A DNA stretch of 64,000 nt from NCBI RefSeq assembly GCF_900107255.1, contig NZ_FNPH01000002.1, positions 186,001-250,000 of the forward strand, read 5' to 3'. The notes below the pieces were generated by a model. The model did not search any database and was not told where the DNA came from. It worked only from the letters and a program-made list of their open reading frames with translations. This stretch comes from Micromonospora pattaloongensis (GTDB lineage Bacteria; Actinomycetota; Actinomycetes; Mycobacteriales; Micromonosporaceae). The position numbers were made by a program, and so were the translations under genes. Positions 33,428 to 43,418 of the stretch are shown here, piece after piece. Each line of letters starts with the position of its first letter. Position 1 is the first letter of the stretch.

Positions 33428-34636
33428 ATGGCGCCCGGGGTTTCACCGCGCAGGGCCAAGGGCGCGCTGGTCGTGCTTTCCCTCGCCGCGTTCGCGTTCA
33501 TCACGACCGAGCTACTGCCGATCGGGCTGCTCACCCTCATGGCGCCCGAGCTCGGCCGCTCGCGCTCGCAGATCGGCCTGCTGGTCAGCGGATACGCCAT
33601 CGTGGTCGTGCTCGCATCCGTGCCGCTGACCCGGCTGACCCATCGGGTCCCCCGCCGCCAGCTGCTCGGCGTCACCATGGTGCTGTTCGCGGCGGCCAAC
33701 GCCGTGGCCGCGCTCGCGTCGACGTACGCCGTGCTGGCCGGGGCCCGCGTCGTCACCGCCCTGACGCAGGCCCTGTTCTGGTCCGTGGCCTCGGCGACCG
33801 TGACCGGGCCCTTCCCGGCTGCCATGCGGGGCCGGGTCGTCGCGCTGTTCTCCACCGGAGCGGCGCTCGCCCCGGTGCTCGGGGTCCCGCTCGGCACCTG
33901 GATCGGGCAGCAGGCCAGCTGGCGCGCGGCGTTCGCGGTCCTGGCGGGGGTCGGCCTGGCGATCGCCGCCGCGGTGGTCGCGCTGATCCCGTCGTACCCG
34001 CCGGCGGCCGGCGGTGCCGCGCGCGGCACGGCGCCCGACGCGCGGCGCTTCGGGATGCTCCTGGCCGCGACCGCCGTCGGCGTCGCCGGCTTCCTGACCC
34101 TGCAGACCTACATCACGCCGTTCCTGCTCGACGTCAGCGGATTCACCGACGCCGCGCTGGCACCGCTGCTGTTCGCCTCCGGCGCGGCCGGCGTCGCGGG
34201 CACCATCGCCGTGGGCCGCGCCCTCGACGCCCACCCGGTCACCTCGCTGCTGGCACCGCTGAGCATCGGCACGGCATCCCTGCTCGGCCTGTGGGCACTG
34301 GGCGCGCTCGAGCCCGTCACGGTCGTCCTGCTCGTCGGCGTCGGCGGCGGGTACGCGGCATTCGCCACCGCCGTGCAGAGCCGCATGCTGCAACTCGCCC
34401 CCGGCAGCACCGATCTCGCGTCAGCCGGCGTCAGCACCGCCTTCAACGTCGGCATCGCCGCCGGATCTCTGCTCGGCGGAGCCCTGCTACCCGGTCCGGG
34501 TCCACGGCTACTCGCACTGGTCGGCGGCGTGCTGACGCTGACCGCGCTCGGGATCCTCGCCGTCGACCGACGAAACGCCGCCCGGCTCGGCGCCACCCCC
34601 GTGCCGCCGGCGGCACCCGCCATGCGCACAAGGTGA
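33428..34636 (+). CDS. MFS transporter, DHA1/sugar-efflux type
   Basis: This 402-aa protein has 12 predicted membrane helices. The opening AAFAFITTELLPIGLLTLMA and the loop LTRLTHRVPRRQLLGVTMVL (MFS motif A, between helices 2 and 3) are typical of the AraJ/SotB-like efflux branch. GARVVTALTQALFWSVASAT matches motif B. GGATGGGAG precedes the ATG. Its substrate is unknown. It runs convergently toward the DHA2 exporter across a shared terminator. Confidence 0.88.
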   Translation: MAPGVSPRRAKGALVVLSLAAFAFITTELLPIGLLTLMAPELGRSRSQIGLLVSGYAIVVVLASVPLTRLTHRVPRRQLLGVTMVLFAAANAVAALASTYAVLAGARVVTALTQALFWSVASATVTGPFPAAMRGRVVALFSTGAALAPVLGVPLGTWIGQQASWRAAFAVLAGVGLAIAAAVVALIPSYPPAAGGAARGTAPDARRFGMLLAATAVGVAGFLTLQTYITPFLLDVSGFTDAALAPLLFASGAAGVAGTIAVGRALDAHPVTSLLAPLSIGTASLLGLWALGALEPVTVVLLVGVGGGYAAFATAVQSRMLQLAPGSTDLASAGVSTAFNVGIAAGSLLGGALLPGPGPRLLALVGGVLTLTALGILAVDRRNAARLGATPVPPAAPAMRTR

Positions 34637-34706
34637 GGAAGGCGTCCGCCTCGGGTGTCACCGCCGGGCGAGGCGGGAAGCGCCTCACGCGGCGCCGGAC
34701 AGACAG

Positions 34707-34743
34707 CAAGAGGCCATGCCCCGCACAGGGGCATGGCCTCTTG
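34707..34743. terminator. bidirectional 16-bp perfect hairpin
   Basis: CAAGAGGCCATGCCCC (34707-34722) pairs perfectly with 34728-34743 around a 5-nt loop GCACA. It lies between two convergent MFS genes, 70 bp after one stop and 25 bp from the other. It would terminate transcription from both sides. Confidence 0.85.
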
Positions 34744-34768
34744 ACCTGGTGCGCGATACCGCCTGGCG

Positions 34769-36352
34769 TCAGTGAATGCCCAGGGGGGCCTTCATCTGCT
34801 CCGCCGGCTGGTCGCCGTGCAGGCGCGACGGCTCGCGTCGGCGGGGCAGGAACGCGATCGGAATGAACGTGGCCAGCACGAGCGCGAACCCGACCCAGAA
34901 CGTGGTGGCGAACGAGCTGGCCGCAAAGTCGAGTCCGCGCTCGATGAGCGACTGATCGACCGGGAACTGCTGGGTCAGTTGCGGCTGCTGCGCAGCGGCG
35001 ATGGCCAGTCCGGCCTCGGTGACCGGGTTGCCGTGCGGATCGGTGACGCCGGGGATCGGCCGGGCGTCGTTCAGTTCGTTGGTGAGGATCACCGACATCA
35101 CCGCAGCGCCGACGGAGCCGCCGATCTGCTGGATGATGTTGACCAGGGTGGAGCCCCGGGCCACCTGGTCGGCGTGCAGGGTCTTCAGCGCCGAGGTCAT
35201 GATCGGCATCATCGTGCCGCCCATGCCCAGGCCCATCACGAACAGCGACCCGCACAGCAGCCAGTACGAGGTGTGCGGGTCGATCTGGGTGAAGGTGAAG
35301 AACCCGAGGGCGATCAGCGCGAGCGCGAACGGCACCGTGCGACCGACGGGCACCCGGTCGGCCAGCATCCCGGCGACCGGCATCGTGAGCATCGCGCCGA
35401 TGCCCTGCGGTGCAATCAGCAGGCCGGCGGCGAGCGTCGACTCGCCCCGGATCTGCAGGAAGTAGCTCGGGAACAACATGCCGGCGCCCATGAACGCGAT
35501 GATGAACACGAACAGGGCCACCGTCGCGACCGTCAGGTTGCGGTTCGTGAACAGCCGCAGGTCGAGCAGGGGGTGCCGCGGCTTGAAGGAGTACAGGACG
35601 AACCCCACCACGAGCGCGGCCCCGATCAGCACGGGCACCCATACCTCGGGGTCGGCGAAGGTGCCGGTCTCGGGCAGCGTCGAGACGCCGTAGAGGAACA
35701 GGGCGAGTCCCGGCGAGAGCATCAGCATGCCGAGGAAGTCGAACGACTCCGACGGCTGCGGGTTGTCCTTCGGCAGTGCCAGCTGAGCGTAGACGAGCGC
35801 GACGGCACCGATCGGCAGGTTGATCAGGAAGATCCAGTGCCAGCTCGCCACGTCGATCAACCAGCCGCCGAGGATCGGGCCCCCGATCGGCCCGAGCAGC
35901 ATCGGGATGCCGAGCACGGCCATCAACCGACCGATCCGGTTCGGTCCGGCCGCCCGAGTCATGATCGTCATGCCCAGCGGCATGAGCATTCCGCCGCCGA
36001 GCCCCTGGAGCACGCGGTAGCCGATCAACTGCCCGATCGTATCGGCGGTGGCGCACAGCGCGGACCCGATCGTGAACAGCGCCAGCGCGACCATGTACAG
36101 GCGCTTGGTGCCGAACCGGTCCGCGGCCCACCCGCTGAGCGGGATCACCGTGGCCAGCGCGAGCGTGTAGCCGGTCATCGTCCACGCCACTCGGGCGTAG
36201 GACGCGTCGAACTCGCTTTGGAACGTCGGCAGCGCGACGCTGACGACCGTCACGTCGAGAATCGACATGATCGCCCCAAGAACGACGACCCCCGCCACCT
36301 TGAGAACCGCCGCGTCGAGCTTGTCCGATGTTGCGACAGGTTGGTGCGTCAC
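34769..36352 (-). CDS. DHA2-family MFS multidrug exporter (EmrB/QacA type)
   Basis: This 527-aa protein has 14 predicted helices. Signature regions are MSILDVTVVSVALPTFQSEF (helix 1 with D1 motif), GYTLALATVIPLSGWAADRF with the RFGTKR motif A loop, and the antiporter motif C LGPIGGPILGGWLI near residue 150. The start is GTG with GGAG upstream. It should export drugs or an endogenous metabolite with proton antiport. No TetR-type repressor is adjacent. Confidence 0.9.
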   Translation of the reverse strand: MTHQPVATSDKLDAAVLKVAGVVVLGAIMSILDVTVVSVALPTFQSEFDASYARVAWTMTGYTLALATVIPLSGWAADRFGTKRLYMVALALFTIGSALCATADTIGQLIGYRVLQGLGGGMLMPLGMTIMTRAAGPNRIGRLMAVLGIPMLLGPIGGPILGGWLIDVASWHWIFLINLPIGAVALVYAQLALPKDNPQPSESFDFLGMLMLSPGLALFLYGVSTLPETGTFADPEVWVPVLIGAALVVGFVLYSFKPRHPLLDLRLFTNRNLTVATVALFVFIIAFMGAGMLFPSYFLQIRGESTLAAGLLIAPQGIGAMLTMPVAGMLADRVPVGRTVPFALALIALGFFTFTQIDPHTSYWLLCGSLFVMGLGMGGTMMPIMTSALKTLHADQVARGSTLVNIIQQIGGSVGAAVMSVILTNELNDARPIPGVTDPHGNPVTEAGLAIAAAQQPQLTQQFPVDQSLIERGLDFAASSFATTFWVGFALVLATFIPIAFLPRRREPSRLHGDQPAEQMKAPLGIH

Positions 36353-36521
36353 AAAAAATCTCCTGAGTTCAGTTCGGCCGGCGCACGGTCAGCAACGCCC
36401 CCGCCTCGCGCGCGCCGGGTGTCACCCGCGAAAGGTGACGTCGGCACGCAGACTAATGAGCACCAGCGACACTTCGTGCGCGGTTTCGCGATGACACCGT
36501 GTGCTCTTGCCCGCACCATGG

Positions 36522-37760
36522 TTAGCGGGCTGTCGAGGCGTCACGGGTATGCAGGGCAGCACGGTCAGCGGCGACGCGACCGGACTCCCAACCCTCGCGG
36601 CTCTCGACCCGGCTGCCCCGGGCCCGCACCGTGCGGGGGAAGACGCTGCGCATGACCTCGTGAACCTGCTCCTCGCGGGAGGCGAGCACCGGCAGCAAAC
36701 CAGCCGCGTCGGCGCTTTCCGTCCCGTCGCCGGTGCGGGTGGCGTCCGCCAGGGCCACCTCGGCGGCGCTGGCCAACCGCTCACCGATCCGCACCGCGAA
36801 CGCCACCAGGAACGACTGCCGGAACGTCTTCAGCCGCGCCCGGCCGGCCTTGCCGCCACGCGGCTCGGATTGGGCCATCGCCCGGTGCGCCTGGAGCAGC
36901 AGCGAGGTGTGCAGCAGCTCGACCGCATCGATGTCAGCGTCGAAGCCGAAGACCGTCGCGAACCCGAGCTCGGACGACCACACCATGTGACAACGGTTCG
37001 CCCGGGCGACGGCATCCAGCAGCGCGGCCTTCTCACCTTCGTACGGGTGGTCCACGCCGATCCGCCGCGCCAGGGGCACAACCGCCACGTCACCGGCCCG
37101 CGCCACCAACAGCGCCTCGTCGAGGCTGTGTCGGGTGATGAGCTGCTGCGCCTTGCCGGTATACGCCTCGGCCTCTGCCGGGTACGTGGTCGACTCCGCC
37201 TTGGCCAGCAGGGCACGCACCCGGTCCAGCAGTCGCGAGTCGACCGAGCGGCGGGTACGCGACCCACCGATGCCGGAGCGGTCGCGCGGAGGGAGGGCCG
37301 TCCCGGGCGGCGGGACCAGCACCTCGATCGGTGGCAGGTCGGACAGGATGGCGAGCAGGGTCAACACCACATCGAGTACGGCCACCCGGTCGAACTTCCA
37401 GCGCGTGCCGATCTCGTCGAGGTACGTCGGGTCGCCGGTCCACCAGACGTGCGCGCCGAGCGCGTCGGCCTGCGCCAGCCAGCGCTCGTCGACGGCGCGC
37501 GGGGGGAACTGCCGTAGGTGCGCGGCGACCGCGTCGGTGACCAGCTGTGCGTGCGTCGTCTGGCCCCGTCGGGCGACGACCCGGTGCAACTCGACCGGCT
37601 GCCAGCCGCCCCGCCACAGCGCGGCGCACGCCTCATGGAGAACGGCGATCAGCACGGGGTCCACCTCAGCCGGTGGCGCGATGGTCAGCGCGTCGAGGCC
37701 GGCTTCGTAGCCGACCGCCCCGTTGAGTACCGCGCTGATCTTCCCCCGCACCGATGTCAC
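36522..37760 (-). CDS. DUF2786 domain protein
   Basis: This 412-aa protein has the DUF2786 helix motif (LLDRVRALLAKAESTTYPAE, AEAYTGKAQQLITRHSLDEA) near residues 190-230, followed by a conserved C-terminal domain (RIGVDHPYEGEKAALLDAVA, GFDADIDAVELLHTSLLLQA, FRQSFLVAFAVRIGERL) of the DUF7168 type. The N-terminal half is a helical region without recognised domain. Function is unknown. The GTG at 37760 fits the hydrophilic start VTSVRGKISAVL. Confidence 0.8.
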   Translation of the reverse strand: MTSVRGKISAVLNGAVGYEAGLDALTIAPPAEVDPVLIAVLHEACAALWRGGWQPVELHRVVARRGQTTHAQLVTDAVAAHLRQFPPRAVDERWLAQADALGAHVWWTGDPTYLDEIGTRWKFDRVAVLDVVLTLLAILSDLPPIEVLVPPPGTALPPRDRSGIGGSRTRRSVDSRLLDRVRALLAKAESTTYPAEAEAYTGKAQQLITRHSLDEALLVARAGDVAVVPLARRIGVDHPYEGEKAALLDAVARANRCHMVWSSELGFATVFGFDADIDAVELLHTSLLLQAHRAMAQSEPRGGKAGRARLKTFRQSFLVAFAVRIGERLASAAEVALADATRTGDGTESADAAGLLPVLASREEQVHEVMRSVFPRTVRARGSRVESREGWESGRVAADRAALHTRDASTAR

Positions 37761-37867
37761 CCGGCCAAGGCTACGGCGACACGTCCGACTGGCCCCGGAA
37801 GATGTGACCACCCTGACGGTCAACAGCGCCAGGTCTGGGCGATGAGCGGCCGACCTGGACCGCGGGA

Positions 37868-40303
<2,436 letters not shown>

Positions 40304-42349
40304 TCATTTCGGTTCTGGGCGTTTGCCGTCGATGGGAAGGCGAAGGACGAACTCGGTGCCCTCCCCCGGGGTGGAGTGCACCTGGATGCCGCCGCCGTGC
40401 TTGTCGACCACCGTCCGCGCCAGGGCCAGGCCCTGGCCGGTGCCCTTGCCGACCTCCTTGGTGGTGAAGAACGGCTCGAAGATCCTCTTCTGGAGGTGCT
40501 CGGGAATCCCGCTGCCGTTGTCCGCGATGCTGACGACCACCATCGGCCCCTCGACGCGGGTACTGATACGGATCTCCCCGCGCTCCGGCCTGTCCTGCAT
40601 GGCGTCTGCGGCGTTGACCAGCAGGTTCAAAAACACCTGGTTGAGGTCACCGGCGTGGCACAACACCTCCGGCAACTCACCCAGATCGAGCACCACGTCG
40701 GCGACGTACTTCACCTCATTACGGGCCACCGTCACCGTCGTGGTCAGCGCCTCGTTCACGTCCGCGTACGAACGGTCCCTGGAATCCTTGTAGCTGAACG
40801 ACTTCATCGCCCGCACCAGCGACGCCACCCGCTCGACGCCCTCCAGGTTCTGATTGATCGCCGACGGCACCTCCTCGGTCAGGTACTCGATGTCGGCGGC
40901 CCGTTCGGCCTCCGCGGCCCGCGCGATGCGATCGTCCCAGTCGACCTCGCCGTTGGCGACGTTCAGGCAGTCGCGGTAGACCCGCAGCAGATCCAGCATC
41001 TCCTGGCACGCCTCGGCCAGAAACCGGGTGTTGTCCCCGACGAACTGGATCGGCGTGTTGATCTCATGCGCGATCCCGGCCGACAACCGCCCCAACGACT
41101 CCAGCTGCTGGTCATGGCGGGTCTCCACTTCACGGCGCTGCCGCTCCCGCGCCTCGGTCATGTCACGGAAGACGACCACGACGCCGCCGGTCCCGGAGCC
41201 CGTATGCAGCGGAGCCGAGGAGTAGGAGACCGGGAACGTCGACCCGTCCTTCCGAGTGAAGACCTGGTCCTCGACCCTGATGGGCAGGCCGTCGCCGCGA
41301 GCCTTGATCATGGGGCATTCACTGGCCGGTATCAGCGTGCCGTCGACCGCCTGGAAATGCACCACGTCATGCATGCGCCGCCCGAGCAGCTCCGCCTCCG
41401 TCCACCCCAGCATCTGCGAAGCGGCCCGGTTCATCGAGGTCAGGCGCCCGTGGTCATCTTGCGCGTAGAGTCCCTCGGCCATTTTCTCCATCACGACCGA
41501 CCGAAACGCCTCAGCGTCCTTGCGCTCGGTCAGGTCGACCACGACGATGCCGACGCCGACGATCTCACCCTCGACGCGCACCGGGTAGCAGCTGGCGAGC
41601 CAGTGGCGGATGCGGTCCGGCTCAGCGGCCGTCGGTCCCAGCGTTTCGCGGCCGAGGGCGGCCTCGCCGGTAGCCAGCACCCCGCGGTAGATGGGCTCAA
41701 GCCCGGACCAGAGCGCCGGGACGACCTCGGCCATGGTTCGTCCGACCATCTGGTCTGCAGTGCAACCGGCCATTGCGCCGAGCGAGTCGTTGGCGCGGAC
41801 GTACCGGAAGTCGCGGTCGACGAAGCCGAGGCCGACCGGCGCGGCCGACTGGATCGACTCCAGGAGGGTGAGCGTCTCCGCGGTCTTCCGCTCGGAGCGG
41901 TGCAGGCTCTCCTCCAGCGCCCTTCGCTCGTCGATGTCAGTGGCGGTGCCGATCCACCTGACGATCTGACCGTCACCACCGCGTATCGGCAGGCTCCGCC
42001 AGGCGTGCCAGCGGAACTCACCGTCGGCGCGGCGGATCCGGTACTCCGACTCGAAGAAGGTCTCCGTCCGGCTGGCCTCTTCCCAGGCGGCCCGGGCGTG
42101 GTCGGCGTCGTCCGGATGAATCAGCGAGAGCCAGCCCCAGCCACAATTCGCCTCAGCAGGGAACCCGGTGTACTCGACCACCCATCGATTGACGTACTCC
42201 GTGAACCCGTCGGGCCGAGAAGCCCACATGATGTGCGGGAGCGAATCAGCGAGCACCCGCAGGTCGCTCTCCGGCAACATCACCCCCTGGGCGGCAACCG
42301 GGTCATCGACCTGATGCGGACAGTCCCGCGGTACTGGGCTGGCAGACAT
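40304..42349 (-). CDS. cytosolic multi-PAS sensor histidine kinase
   Basis: This 681-aa kinase has three PAS/PAC units (LPHIMWASRPDGFTEYVNRW to WIGTATDIDERR; GLGFVDRDFRYVRANDSLGA to VVDLTERKDAE; GLYAQDDHGRLTSMNRAASQ to VVFRDMTEARE). The H-box is GRLSAGIAHEINTPIQFVGD near residue 430. HATPase boxes are LNLLVNAADAM, SIADNGSGIP, FEPFFTTKEVGKGTGQGLAL. No membrane segment is present. No response regulator is adjacent, so it is an orphan kinase. An internal ATG at 42280 with AGGGGG before it is an alternative start. The stop is next to the furA relic region. Confidence 0.88.
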   Translation of the reverse strand: MSASPVPRDCPHQVDDPVAAQGVMLPESDLRVLADSLPHIMWASRPDGFTEYVNRWVVEYTGFPAEANCGWGWLSLIHPDDADHARAAWEEASRTETFFESEYRIRRADGEFRWHAWRSLPIRGGDGQIVRWIGTATDIDERRALEESLHRSERKTAETLTLLESIQSAAPVGLGFVDRDFRYVRANDSLGAMAGCTADQMVGRTMAEVVPALWSGLEPIYRGVLATGEAALGRETLGPTAAEPDRIRHWLASCYPVRVEGEIVGVGIVVVDLTERKDAEAFRSVVMEKMAEGLYAQDDHGRLTSMNRAASQMLGWTEAELLGRRMHDVVHFQAVDGTLIPASECPMIKARGDGLPIRVEDQVFTRKDGSTFPVSYSSAPLHTGSGTGGVVVVFRDMTEARERQRREVETRHDQQLESLGRLSAGIAHEINTPIQFVGDNTRFLAEACQEMLDLLRVYRDCLNVANGEVDWDDRIARAAEAERAADIEYLTEEVPSAINQNLEGVERVASLVRAMKSFSYKDSRDRSYADVNEALTTTVTVARNEVKYVADVVLDLGELPEVLCHAGDLNQVFLNLLVNAADAMQDRPERGEIRISTRVEGPMVVVSIADNGSGIPEHLQKRIFEPFFTTKEVGKGTGQGLALARTVVDKHGGGIQVHSTPGEGTEFVLRLPIDGKRPEPK

Positions 42350-42600
42350 GGCGCGCGTCTCTATCAGGCGGCAGTGGACGCGGCAGGAGCAGTGCTCCCC
42401 GCCGGCCCATTCACCCGCAACGGCCCCGTCGGCCCGTCCAACGGCGTCACGATCACCGGCGACATGGCCCTCTTCCTACAAACTGGTGTTCAACGCTGGT
42501 CTCGTCCTGATCGGCCCCTGACGCCCGCACTTAAGAGTTCCCAACAAAATGATCCACAGGCCCGTCGTCCCTTGTAGAGGGTGATCTACGACGTCGGACC

Positions 42601-42795
42601 GTGACGCGTGGGGAGCAGCCGCCGCGGGTCGTGCCGGACGGGCTGTGGCAGCGCATCGAGCCGTTGCTGCCCAAACCTGAGCGCAATCCTTGGTACCCCG
42701 GGCGTAAGCGGATTCCGGACCGGCAGGTGCTGTGCGCGATCTTGTTCGTGTTGCATACCGGCCGGCATCCAGTGGGAGTCCCTGCCTGGGGTGGT
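42601..42795 (+). mobile_element. IS5-family transposase N-terminal fragment
   Basis: From a GTG the frame reads QPPRVVPDGLWQRIEPLLPK, PERNPWYPGRKRIPDRQVLC and AILFVLHTG, the N-terminal (DUF4096-type) domain of IS5 transposases. A 4-bp tandem duplication (CCGGCCGG) near 42760 shifts the frame, and the expected IQWESLP continues in another frame. The rest of the transposase is absent. Confidence 0.75.
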
Positions 42796-42807
42796 GACGG
42801 GTTGTCG

Positions 42808-43074
42808 GTGACGGACAAGGACGCGGAGATCGCCCGTCTGCGGCGTGAGGTGGCTGAGCTGCGGCAGGAGGAAACCCCCATCTCCACCACCGTGGGTAAC
42901 ACGGCGCGAAGGGGCTGCGCCGGGTGCTGGCGGGCCGCGCTCCGGGTTTTACCGCTGGCGGCAAGTGAGCCGGCCCTTGGGGCTCGCGCCGCGCACGAGG
43001 ATCGCTTGGCCGAGCAGACCAAGACCGTCCACGCCGACTCCGGTGGCGCCTACGGGTCGCCGCGCGTGACCCGC
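42808..43074 (+). mobile_element. IS3-family orfA/orfB remnant
   Basis: GTG-started VTDKDAEIARLRREVAELRQ is the leucine-zipper end of an IS3 OrfA. Fragments of OrfB follow in different frames (SGFYRWRQ, then KTVHADSGGAYGSPRVTR). Several frameshifts and no catalytic DDE part remain. It is fused directly to the IS5 fragment and lies just beyond the Rhs immunity gene. Confidence 0.7.
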
Positions 43075-43179
43075 CACCCACAACGCCCACAGTTCCCGGC
43101 GAATCGATCATGCGCCGCACGGCCAACCACACCTCTCCGTGACTGACCTCAGCGACCGCTCATCGAATTACCGTGCTCA

Positions 43180-43416
43180 TCAGGACGGACTCTTCGACAT
43201 CTTCGAAGCGGGCATGTACTCCGCTGCCTCCATTCCATCTTCCCAGAAAACCCACAGGCGCCCACACGTCGGGCAGTGCAGCACCAATTTCGCTAACCCG
43301 AAAAGATAAGTACTATCGGAATCCACATTGAATTCACGACGCGAAAGCAGTAGCAGGCTGCCGTCAGGGTCGTCGTCTCGGAGTATCGTCTCGCACCGAC
43401 AAATCATCTTGGCCAC
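43180..43416 (-). CDS. candidate immunity protein for the Rhs toxin, cysteine-containing
   Basis: This 78-aa protein begins at a GTG only 2 bp after the Rhs stop (ATG at 43407 is an alternative). It shows two Cys pairs, ICRC near residue 5 and HCPTCG near residue 47, spaced like a zinc ribbon, with acidic/hydrophobic segments RDDDPDGSLLLLSRREFNVD and LWVFWEDGMEAAEYM. Position directly after a polymorphic toxin module is the classical place of an immunity gene. I do not recognise a named Imm family, so the function is inference. Confidence 0.68.
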   Translation of the reverse strand: MAKMICRCETILRDDDPDGSLLLLSRREFNVDSDSTYLFGLAKLVLHCPTCGRLWVFWEDGMEAAEYMPASKMSKSPS

Positions 43417-43418
43417 TG

